From assembly GCA_947259495.1 (NCBI GenBank), contig CAMYLV010000009.1, forward strand, positions 1-64,000: 64,000 nt of DNA, read 5' to 3'. Origin of the DNA: an uncultured Desulfobacterales bacterium (GTDB taxonomy: Bacteria; Desulfobacterota; Desulfobacteria; Desulfobacterales; JAHEIW01). How positions within the stretch are numbered: position 1 is the stretch's first letter; each line of letters starts with the position of its first letter. Made by a program: the position numbers and the translations under genes. The notes under the pieces are model-generated. The model saw only the letters and a program-made list of their open reading frames with translations. It was not told the DNA's origin and made no database searches. This document shows, in pieces, positions 9,650 to 17,878 of the stretch.

Positions 9650-9850
9650 TTATTGCTGTGTCGGAAGAGCTTTTCCGGCCCAGCCGGCATAAGTGCGGGC
9701 ATCATCCCATCCCCCGAACACAACCGGCCGCATCGGCTGTCCCCACAGGGGATGATTTAGTAGAATCGGTTCACGATGGCCGGTTGCCTTGATAAAACTC
9801 TGGTATTGGTAGTTGGTGACCGGATAGCGGTCGATATAAAAATCTTTCAA
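9650..9850 (-). pseudogene. Truncated formylglycine-generating-enzyme (SUMF1)-like domain remnant
   Basis: 'FYIDRYPVTNYQYQSFIKATGHREP...VVFGGWDDARTYAGWAGKALPTQQ*' is the N-terminal part of an FGE-sulfatase domain, ending abruptly next to a TCTGTCTTCTG repeat. Confidence 0.65.
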
Positions 9851-10194
9851 ATTTGTCCTTCTTTTTTCAAAAGATCCTGGTACCAGCAGGAAAATTCGAA
9901 CATTCCCCGGAAATAATCATCTTCGTTAACAATACCAAGGGCGAGATCCAGTACTCCGCGACCGTAAGAATTACTGTATTCATCAGAACGGCGTGATTGT
10001 AAGAACTCTCTGACCAGCATCTGGGTGGTCCGTTTGGTTTTATCCTTGCGAATGTCAATCGGATCTTTGGGCTCTTCGAACGGATCCCATCTATCATATC
10101 CCTTTTTTAAGATGTGCTTTTGGCGACGGGGGGCCATGCTATCGAAAACTGCCCGTTTTCGTTGTTCGGCTTCATCGGGAGAAAATTCGGTCAT
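9847..10194 (-). CDS. Conserved hypothetical protein
   Basis: 115-aa ORF with start/stop coupling to 9650-9850. Confidence 0.6.
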   Translation of the reverse strand: MTEFSPDEAEQRKRAVFDSMAPRRQKHILKKGYDRWDPFEEPKDPIDIRKDKTKRTTQMLVREFLQSRRSDEYSNSYGRGVLDLALGIVNEDDYFRGMFEFSCWYQDLLKKEGQI

Positions 10195-10892
10195 AGGGTT
10201 CTCCTTTGACGTTTTTTTCTTGGTGCTGGTTCAGCGACTTTTTCCTCCCCAATCCCCAGATAATCTTCATCATAAAGTGTGAGCAAGGCCATTGACAGCG
10301 GCACCAGCATATCCGACAGTTTCAAATACCTGGATTTAAGATCCCGAATCAATTCCGCCGATATTTGCTGAAGCTGATTATTGATTGAATCCAGATTCAC
10401 GGTCGGATACTGCTCACCTTTTTTAAAACCCGATTTTCCGCAGGTATGCCCTTGGTCTCCTATGGCGGTCGGTATGCCGTAAAAGCGACAGGTCAAGGGA
10501 CGGTTGTCGTAAAGATCACACAGATCCGCTTCGTTTAAAAGCGGACAGCGAACCCGTTCCCGGGCCAGTCCGGCAAGAATCTCGTCTTCGCTTTTGCCGG
10601 CCTGCAAGTCTCTATAGGCCTGGCGCTTAATCTTGTGAACCCTGCGATCGGCCCGGTTTGCTCGTTCCAAAAGGTCGGCTTTTTGGCTTTCCTTGATCTT
10701 CTCTTTAAATTTATGATTGATATAAAGGGCTTCAATCAACGTTAGGTCGAACAGCGCATGGCAGCAATCTGCACATTTTTCCTCACATTTTACGCATTCT
10801 GCATAGGCCTGTCTTACGTGTTCAAATGCTTCGTCCCCTTTTGAAACCAGGGCCTCATATTTTTTAAAATAGGGTGAAAAATCAAAATTCAT
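10191..10892 (-). CDS. YkgJ-like cysteine cluster protein
   Basis: Cys-rich 'CVKCEEKCADCCHALFDLTLIEALYI...RCPLLNEADLCDLYDNRPLTCRFYGIP'. Confidence 0.85.
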   Translation of the reverse strand: MNFDFSPYFKKYEALVSKGDEAFEHVRQAYAECVKCEEKCADCCHALFDLTLIEALYINHKFKEKIKESQKADLLERANRADRRVHKIKRQAYRDLQAGKSEDEILAGLARERVRCPLLNEADLCDLYDNRPLTCRFYGIPTAIGDQGHTCGKSGFKKGEQYPTVNLDSINNQLQQISAELIRDLKSRYLKLSDMLVPLSMALLTLYDEDYLGIGEEKVAEPAPRKKRQRRTL

Positions 10893-10957
10893 GGGTCAGG
10901 GTATCTCCTATCAATTTTATTTTGGTAAAACTGTAGCACAATTAAGAATTAATATTA

Positions 10958-11110
10958 ACTCGAACTGGCTTAAAAATCCCAGATTTTGCTTGATGACAAG
11001 GCGGGATTCGGTTCAAAAGCGGAGCGTACACGTTAGTACGTGAGCATTTTGAAGCGGATCGCAACACAGTCATCGAGTAAAAGCTGGGCGTTTTAAGGCC
11101 AGTTCGGATT
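10958..11110. repeat. 153-bp foldback element abutting parS
   Basis: Arms AACTGGCTTAAAAATCCCAGATTTTGCTTGATGAC / GTCATCGAGTAAAAGCTGGGCGTTTTAAGGCCAGTT; apex TTCAAAAGCGGAGCGTACACGTTAGTACGTGAGCATTTTGAA. Confidence 0.75.
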
Positions 11111-11125
11111 GTTTCACGTGAAACA
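11110..11125. promoter_or_regulatory. parS: Perfect parS (ParB-binding) site
   Basis: TGTTTCACGTGAAACA, 16/16 to the chromosomal parS consensus. Confidence 0.9.
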
Positions 11126-11204
11126 TCTGCCATGATTTCTGGCCTCCGGTTTCTTGCGGCTGGCATTTTTAAAGAGTATCTTGGGGCCTTATAATCTTGA
11201 AACG

Positions 11205-12638
11205 TTACTTTCCCACACAAAACCGGCTAAAAATTTGATCCAGCACATCCACTTTAACATTATCACCGCTGATGACCCCCAGCGCATTGATTGCCTCCTG
11301 TAGGTGGACGGCCAACAGATCGCTAGAAGTTCCGTTTTGTAGCTGTTCAATCAAAGCTTCCGCAGCAGCAAGACTGGTTTCGAGCAGCAATTTATGCCTT
11401 AAATTGGGGACGATCACTGTCTTCAAATCAATGGGGTCTTGTCCGCCGGCCATCTTAATTATTTTGTCTTTAAGTTGATCGATCCCGCGGTCATAAAGGG
11501 CCGAAATGCGTACCTGGTCATCAAAACGCCAGTTGTCCGGAAGGGTTGTTTCGCTGTCCTTTTGGATCAGATCGATTTTATTCAGCACCATGATGATGCG
11601 TTTGGAATTGATCTTTTCATAAATAAGGTGATCATCGGGGTCCAAAGGACAATTGGCTTCAATCATAAAAAGAACCAAATCAGACCCATTGACGTGTGTG
11701 AGGGTTTTTTCAATGCCGATCTTTTCAATCGGATTTTCAGTCGGATGCACACCGGCCGTATCGCTGATGACAACGGGTATTCCCTGAAGATTTAGGATCT
11801 CTTCGATGATATCCCGGGTGGTTCCGGGCATATCCGTTACAATGGCACGGTCTTTTTCGACCAGCTGATTTAAAAGACTGGATTTGCCTACGTTGGGTCG
11901 TCCGACCACAGCCACCGAAATACCGTCTCTGAAAACATGAGCATCGATATAATTCCGGATCAGACCATTAAGGGGTGCCAAAACGTCTTTTTGGAGCGCT
12001 TTAACGGTATTTTCGGGGCTGATAAAATCTTCAACCTCCTCCGGAAAATCGATGGCTGCTTCAACATGCGTCAGGATATCGATTAATCTGCTTCTGGCCT
12101 GGACCACATGGTCACTTAGCTTTCCGGTCATCTGGGCGGCCGCCAGCTCCAGATTTTTTTGCGTCCGGGCATTGATGACATCGATAACTGCTTCGGCCTG
12201 GGTAAGATCGATGCGTCCGTTGAGAAACGCCCTGCGGGTAAACTCACCCGGTTCAGCCAACCGGGCACCTTTACTTAAAACCAGCCGTAGGATGGCATGC
12301 AAAGCTACGGCACCGCCGTGGGCGTTAATTTCGACCACATCTTCGCGGGTATAGGTGTGCGGGGCTTTCATGGCCGATAACAATACTTCGTCTAACGGTA
12401 GGCCGCCGTCTGGATCAATGATGTGCCCATAGTAAAGCCGATGGGTTTCAAATTCGAATGGTCTGCGACCTTTTTCTTGCCGACTTTTGCCGACATTCGT
12501 ATCGCGATCTTTTTTTAGCGGCCTGAAAATGGCTTGTACAAGCGCAAAAGCATCATTACCGGATATCTTAACAATGCCGATGCCACCCCGGCCGACGGGT
12601 GTGGCAATGGCCGCAATAGTATCTGGATCTTTTATCAT
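11205..12638 (-). CDS. mnmE: tRNA uridine-5-carboxymethylaminomethyl(34) synthesis GTPase MnmE
   Basis: 'DTIAAIATPVGRGGIGIVKISG', GRPNVGKSSLLN, DTAGVHPTENPIEKIGIE, C-terminal FCVGK. Confidence 0.97.
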   Translation of the reverse strand: MIKDPDTIAAIATPVGRGGIGIVKISGNDAFALVQAIFRPLKKDRDTNVGKSRQEKGRRPFEFETHRLYYGHIIDPDGGLPLDEVLLSAMKAPHTYTREDVVEINAHGGAVALHAILRLVLSKGARLAEPGEFTRRAFLNGRIDLTQAEAVIDVINARTQKNLELAAAQMTGKLSDHVVQARSRLIDILTHVEAAIDFPEEVEDFISPENTVKALQKDVLAPLNGLIRNYIDAHVFRDGISVAVVGRPNVGKSSLLNQLVEKDRAIVTDMPGTTRDIIEEILNLQGIPVVISDTAGVHPTENPIEKIGIEKTLTHVNGSDLVLFMIEANCPLDPDDHLIYEKINSKRIIMVLNKIDLIQKDSETTLPDNWRFDDQVRISALYDRGIDQLKDKIIKMAGGQDPIDLKTVIVPNLRHKLLLETSLAAAEALIEQLQNGTSSDLLAVHLQEAINALGVISGDNVKVDVLDQIFSRFCVGK

Positions 12639-12694
12639 CAGTTTTCGTCCGGTGAAATACCGCTAAAGGCCGCAAGTGCGCGATCGTCCAACGT

Positions 12695-13498
12695 CTATCG
12701 TCGGGCCACATTCCTTTTTTGGGGAAGAATCACCAGTTTTCTTAAAGGACCTTCTCCCCGACTGCGGGTTTGAATCGCGGAAAAATCTTGCAGCGCGAGA
12801 TGAACAATCCTGCGGTCATATGCATTCATGGGGCCCAAAGTCATCGGTTTGCCGATTCTTTTGGATTTTTCGGCCAGCCGTAATGCCATTTTTTCCAGAT
12901 TTTCCTTGCGGGTCTCCAGATAGCCCTCGATATCCACCAGAACCCGGATTCGGTTTTGATTGTGCTTATTGACAACTTTATTGACGATGGCCTGAATGGC
13001 ATCCAGGGTCTGACCCCGTTTACCGATCAAAATTCCCGCATTTCCGCCATTGACATTGAAAAATAATCGATCCGAATCCTTTTCAACCGAAATTTTAGCA
13101 TCCGCGGTAATGGTGTCGACAATACGCTGTAAAACAAGCCGACCTATTTCAGCGGGATCATCAGGAAAAGAATAAAGTTCCTGGCCGCTTTGGTTTTCTT
13201 TTAAATTCGCTTCATCTTTGCCCGCAGACATCTCAGCTGAATCCTGAGACGGGCCGAATTCATCTGGGTGACGGCTTTCGTCCTCAGCGGACATGGCCTT
13301 TTCTTCCGGCGCCAGCGTCTCTTCCGGCAGCTGTACCCTAATTTTGGCTTTTTTGGTGCCGGACAAACCGAATATGCCGCTGGATCCGTGAGAAAGCACT
13401 TCGTATTTTAGATCTTCTTTCGGCAATTTGAGTTCTGCACTGGCCTGCTCAACCGCCTTGTCAACGTTTTTGGCTTTGAATTCCATCTTAGCTGACAT
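12695..13498 (-). CDS. jag: Jag/SpoIIIJ-associated RNA-binding protein
   Basis: Jag_N 'KNVDKAVEQASAELKL', KH 'GILIGKRGQTLDAIQAIVNKVVNK', R3H C-terminus; next to yidC. Confidence 0.93.
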   Translation of the reverse strand: MSAKMEFKAKNVDKAVEQASAELKLPKEDLKYEVLSHGSSGIFGLSGTKKAKIRVQLPEETLAPEEKAMSAEDESRHPDEFGPSQDSAEMSAGKDEANLKENQSGQELYSFPDDPAEIGRLVLQRIVDTITADAKISVEKDSDRLFFNVNGGNAGILIGKRGQTLDAIQAIVNKVVNKHNQNRIRVLVDIEGYLETRKENLEKMALRLAEKSKRIGKPMTLGPMNAYDRRIVHLALQDFSAIQTRSRGEGPLRKLVILPQKRNVARR

Positions 13499-13514
13499 AT
13501 AAGAACCTCCATAA

Positions 13515-15188
13515 TCAGGAATATTTTTTCTGAGTATAATATTGCTGGGCAATCGATAAAATGTTGTTTACCAGCCAGTATAAAACCAGACCGGATGAAA
13601 AATTGATAAAAATGACGGTAAAAATAATGGGCATAAACATCATCATTTTGGCCTGGGTGGCGTCTCCCATCGGAGGCGACATTTTTTGCTGAAGGAGCAT
13701 ACTGGCGCCCATGACGACGGTCAAAACCGGTATACCGTAAGGGGGTTCCATAAAGGGTATTGAAAAATCAAAACGAAACAGACGGTCCGGTGCCGCCAGG
13801 TCATCAATCCAGAGAAAAAAGGGTGCGTGTCGCAGTTCTATGGCTTCGTAAAGCATGCGGTAAAGCGCAAAAAATACCGGCAGCTGAACAACCATAGGCA
13901 AACAACCGCCTAAAGGATTGACTTTGTAGGTTTTATACAGCCCCATGACTTCCTGGTTCATTCGTTGTTTGTCATCTTTGTATTTTTCACGGATCTCCTT
14001 CATCAGTGGCTGAAGTTTTTTCATTTCGCTCATGGATTTATAGCTTTTTGATCCCAAAGGCCACAAAAGAAGTTTCACCAGAATGGTTAAAATAATAATG
14101 GCCACACCGTAATTGGGGATGACGCTGTAAAACAAGTTCAGAAGCCACAGGCAGGGTTTGGCAATGAAATCAAACCAGCCGAAATCGATAAGCTTCTCCA
14201 GATTATTGCCGACATTTCTTAACTGGCTGATTCTTTTGGGGCCGATATAAAGTTTGTATTTGTAAGTGTATTGGCTACCGGGCGGTATGACTTTTTCCGG
14301 CTGCTGGTATTGAGCCGTCACAACTTTTTCTGATTCCAATGCCAGATGTAATCCGGCTTCGTCGATCATTTCGGGGATGAGGCCGGACATAAAATAGCGG
14401 CTTTGCAGCGCGACCCAATTGATTTTGCCGTCAAAGGTATTCTGATCCTTCAGCTTTTTAATCTTAATTTCTAGGAGCTCATCATTGATCAGGGCGCTGG
14501 GCCCCTCAAAAGCATACATCCGCTTGTCACCGGGGGCCTTCCCGTTTAGGCCGACGATAAGCCTATCCTGGATGCCGCGTCCGGATCCATTTTTTAGCGT
14601 TACATCCATACCAACGACGTAAGAATCCGAATCAAAGCTGAAGGTTTTTTGGATCACAACAGCCTCGGGCGAACGCCATCCAAAAGTCAGATTCCGGGTA
14701 CCCTCATTTACCACCAACCGGTCGGCGGTCAGATCGGTGCTAAAAACAGCTTTATCCAGCCCCACAATGCTTTTGCCGCTGAATCCCAGATGACCGACAC
14801 CCAGGGCCTTATCGTTTATAAGTACTTGTTTTAATGTTGAATTCTTTTTTACATGTTCGCGGTATTTTTTTAGCAAAAAACTGTAAACCACGGCTCCGCT
14901 CTCAGAAATTTTGGCCTCATAGAGCGGCGTCTCCACGGTAATGGTCCCTGCGGCTGGGGAAGCCGTACCTCCGGTGGCGGGTTGTGCGGTCAAACCTGTC
15001 TGTTCGCTGTCTGCCGAATAAGGCTTTGCCTGATCTTTCTCTTGAACCGGTTGTTCCTTTGCACCCGCCGGCGCTTCGGCCTTTTTGACCGGCTGCTGTT
15101 CAGACGGGGGGGGAGCGAAATAAAATTGCCATGCCAGAAATATAAGCAGAGAGATGACGATGGCTAATAACAATCGCGATTGTTCCAT
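13515..15188 (-). CDS. yidC: Membrane protein insertase YidC
   Basis: N-terminal 'RLLLAIVISLLIFLAWQFYF', C-terminal 'YKVNPLGGCLPMVVQLPVFFALYRML'. Confidence 0.97.
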   Translation of the reverse strand: MEQSRLLLAIVISLLIFLAWQFYFAPPPSEQQPVKKAEAPAGAKEQPVQEKDQAKPYSADSEQTGLTAQPATGGTASPAAGTITVETPLYEAKISESGAVVYSFLLKKYREHVKKNSTLKQVLINDKALGVGHLGFSGKSIVGLDKAVFSTDLTADRLVVNEGTRNLTFGWRSPEAVVIQKTFSFDSDSYVVGMDVTLKNGSGRGIQDRLIVGLNGKAPGDKRMYAFEGPSALINDELLEIKIKKLKDQNTFDGKINWVALQSRYFMSGLIPEMIDEAGLHLALESEKVVTAQYQQPEKVIPPGSQYTYKYKLYIGPKRISQLRNVGNNLEKLIDFGWFDFIAKPCLWLLNLFYSVIPNYGVAIIILTILVKLLLWPLGSKSYKSMSEMKKLQPLMKEIREKYKDDKQRMNQEVMGLYKTYKVNPLGGCLPMVVQLPVFFALYRMLYEAIELRHAPFFLWIDDLAAPDRLFRFDFSIPFMEPPYGIPVLTVVMGASMLLQQKMSPPMGDATQAKMMMFMPIIFTVIFINFSSGLVLYWLVNNILSIAQQYYTQKKYS

Positions 15189-15329
15189 TGTTTTCTCCTA
15201 ACAGCAGGTTGTGAAAATGAGGCCCTCTTTGGTTGCCGCAAAAGAAGCCCGTCATTTCGAGATCAAACAGGTTTATCGTCTGGGGTCTTCGCAAGGTGAG
15301 CAGAGCCTGCGCCGTTAACCATTCAGTGT

Positions 15330-15602
15330 TTATCCTGCAAAAGGCGTTCGCATCGTTTTGTTATGCGCAGATTGGGGAACCGGATCAACACCACCAGGAT
15401 GAAAGGGATGACATCGTAGCAAGCGTCTGGATGCCAGAAACAGGCCTTTTAACAGACCATGCTGTCGGATTGCCTGATAGGCATAATTCGAACAGGTTGG
15501 ATGAAAACGACAACAGGGACCCAATATCGGAGATAGTGTATACTGGTAAGCCCTGATTGATGTGAGCATCAATAGTAATATGATTTTTTTAATCAACACC
15601 AT
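15330..15602 (-). CDS. yidD: Membrane protein insertion efficiency factor YidD
   Basis: '[35 protein letters not shown]'. Confidence 0.95.
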   Translation of the reverse strand: MVLIKKIILLLMLTSIRAYQYTLSPILGPCCRFHPTCSNYAYQAIRQHGLLKGLFLASRRLLRCHPFHPGGVDPVPQSAHNKTMRTPFAG

Positions 15603-15939
15603 TCACAATCTGTTCAAACAAGTCTTGAAGGGATGAAAATACCTTCTCAGCTGAAAGGCCTGCGGACTTTTTTTTGGCTACAATGTTGATATCCCAGTTT
15701 TGATTTAAATGCCGCCTGTTTAATCGAAAATATTCGCGTACCAATCGTTTGATTCTGTTTCGGAGTGCAGCTTTTCCGACCTTTCGTGTAACGGTAATGC
15801 CCAGCCTGGAGTGATCGAGTCGACCCGCTTTGAATAATGCGATAAAGCAGTCGTTTTGTACCTTGCGCCCGGATCGGGTAAGTTCAAGAAATTCCGATCG
15901 CTTTAGGATTCGATCGTCCTTTTTAACGGAAAAGCGCAT
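15589..15939 (-). CDS. rnpA: Ribonuclease P protein component
   Basis: '[28 protein letters not shown]'. Confidence 0.95.
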   Translation of the reverse strand: MRFSVKKDDRILKRSEFLELTRSGRKVQNDCFIALFKAGRLDHSRLGITVTRKVGKAALRNRIKRLVREYFRLNRRHLNQNWDINIVAKKKSAGLSAEKVFSSLQDLFEQIVNGVD

Positions 15940-15974
15940 CGTTATCCATCACCCGATTCAATAACCGGGTCGAT

Positions 15975-16109
15975 TTAACCGGCAAGTCGAGCTCTGCCTT
16001 TAGCCCGGCGTCGATTAATTATCCTGCGACCCGCTTTAGACGACATCCGTTTGCGAAATCCATGATTTCTGGCCCGTCTGATTCTGCTGGGTTGAAAAGT
16101 GCGCTTCAT
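15975..16109 (-). CDS. rpmH: 50S ribosomal protein L34 (not in the supplied ORF list)
   Basis: Manual translation [44 protein letters not shown]. Confidence 0.97.
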   Translation of the reverse strand: MKRTFQPSRIRRARNHGFRKRMSSKAGRRIINRRRAKGRARLAG

Positions 16110-16245
16110 TTTATAAATTCCTTATATTATTATATGTTTTTTAATTATCAGGTGGATACCAACAGCCATATTCTCCGGCCCGAGCTAGTATAGCCCGAAA
16201 TTTTTATATAAATCACAAGCTTGAGACCATGTCAAGATTAAATGA

Positions 16246-17778
16246 CTATTCTTGATGAATTTCAAATATATCGAACTCTTCCAGGTGGTAGGTGGTGTTG
16301 GGGTAAATGACAATTTGCTTGCCGATGGCTTTTTCCAGAGCAGCGATCAGGGAATTTTCTTCGTCATGCAGCAGCTCGGCGATCTGCGGGTTGACCCGTA
16401 ATGTCAGCCGGATACCGTTCATGTCCTGGGACTCCCGCAAAATTTCGCGAAAAATAGTGTAACAAATGGTCTGCTTGGATATGATGTAACCTTCACCGTC
16501 ACAGTAATAGCAGGGCTCGCACAGTATCCGCGTAAGCGGCTCGCGCGTGCGTTTGCGAGTCATCTGGATGAGCCCCATATCAGACATCGGCAGCGCATGG
16601 GTTTTGCTTTTGTCTTTTAAAAGGGCTTCGTTTAAAGCGGTGTAGACTTTTTCCCGGTTGGACTTTTTATCCATATCAATAAAATCGATAATGATAATAC
16701 CGCCGATATCCCGCAGCCGGATTTGATAGGCAATCTCTTTGACGGCCTCCAGATTGGTTTTTAAAATCGTTTCTTCCAGGTTGTGTTTGCCGACGTAGCG
16801 GCCGGTGTTGACATCAACGGCTACCAGCGCCTCGGTGTGCTCGATGGTAATATATCCGCCGGATTTCAACCAGACTTTGCGCTTCAGCGCTCGCGAAATG
16901 TCGCCTTCCAGATTATAGGCATCAAAGACCGGTTCAGCGCCCTCATAAAGCACCACATGATCCTTTAAGGTGGGCATGTAGGTGTCCAGAAAGGACAACA
17001 CCGAATCATAGGTCGGTTTGGCGTCAATCACCAGTTTCTCGACTTCATGGATCAGCAAATCCCGCACCGCGCGCAAACTCACGGATATCTCGTGATGCAA
17101 AATGGACGGAGTGGGGGCTTTTTCATATTTCCTCTGGATGTTCGCCCACAGGTTATTCAAAAAGGCCATTTCGGAGGCCAATTTTTCTTCCGGCTCGCCC
17201 TCAGCTGCCGTGCGCACAATATAGCCATGGTTATTGGAGCGCAAATCCATAACAGCCTGCCGTAAACGTTCGCGTTCGGCTTCATCTTCGATTCTGCGCG
17301 AAATACCGATGTGATCGGACGAGGGCATCAGCACCAGAAAGCGGCCGGGCAGGGAGATGTAGGATGAGATGCGTGCCCCTTTCGTGCCAATCGGCGATTT
17401 GGCAACCTGGGCCATTATCTCCTGGCCCTCTGAAACCAGTTCTTCAATCTGCTGGCTGCGCCGGTAGTCAAACGGGGCCGGCTCCGGATCTGTTTCGGCG
17501 TCCGGCTCCTCGGAATCAATCTGAAAGAGACGTTCGAATTCTTTTAAATCAGCGGCATAAACATCATCCACGTAAATAAAACCCGCCTGATTCAGACCGA
17601 TATCGACAAACGCCGCTTGCATTCCGGGCAATACGCGCAATACCCTGCCTTTGTATATATTGCCGGCGACATCCGAATCATCCCCGCGATCCACATATAA
17701 TTCAACGATGGTTCCATCTTCCAAAAGTGCCACACGGGTTTCATGATCCAATACATTGATGATCAGCTGTTTGTACAT
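16246..17778 (-). CDS. rng: Ribonuclease E/G family protein
   Basis: S1 'GNIYKGRVLRVLPGMQAAFVDIGLNQAGFIYV', 'DVNTGRYVGKHNLEETILKTNLEAVKEIAYQIRLRDIGGIIIIDFIDM'. Confidence 0.95.
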   Translation of the reverse strand: MYKQLIINVLDHETRVALLEDGTIVELYVDRGDDSDVAGNIYKGRVLRVLPGMQAAFVDIGLNQAGFIYVDDVYAADLKEFERLFQIDSEEPDAETDPEPAPFDYRRSQQIEELVSEGQEIMAQVAKSPIGTKGARISSYISLPGRFLVLMPSSDHIGISRRIEDEAERERLRQAVMDLRSNNHGYIVRTAAEGEPEEKLASEMAFLNNLWANIQRKYEKAPTPSILHHEISVSLRAVRDLLIHEVEKLVIDAKPTYDSVLSFLDTYMPTLKDHVVLYEGAEPVFDAYNLEGDISRALKRKVWLKSGGYITIEHTEALVAVDVNTGRYVGKHNLEETILKTNLEAVKEIAYQIRLRDIGGIIIIDFIDMDKKSNREKVYTALNEALLKDKSKTHALPMSDMGLIQMTRKRTREPLTRILCEPCYYCDGEGYIISKQTICYTIFREILRESQDMNGIRLTLRVNPQIAELLHDEENSLIAALEKAIGKQIVIYPNTTYHLEEFDIFEIHQE

Positions 17779-17878
17779 CGTTAAAAGCTCCGCTTTTTCG
17801 CAAAGCGCCAAGGGCAGCGCGCATAGCGAGAAATACTTCGACTGGTATAGGCAGGTCCTAAACGCTTTGCTCTAAGCG

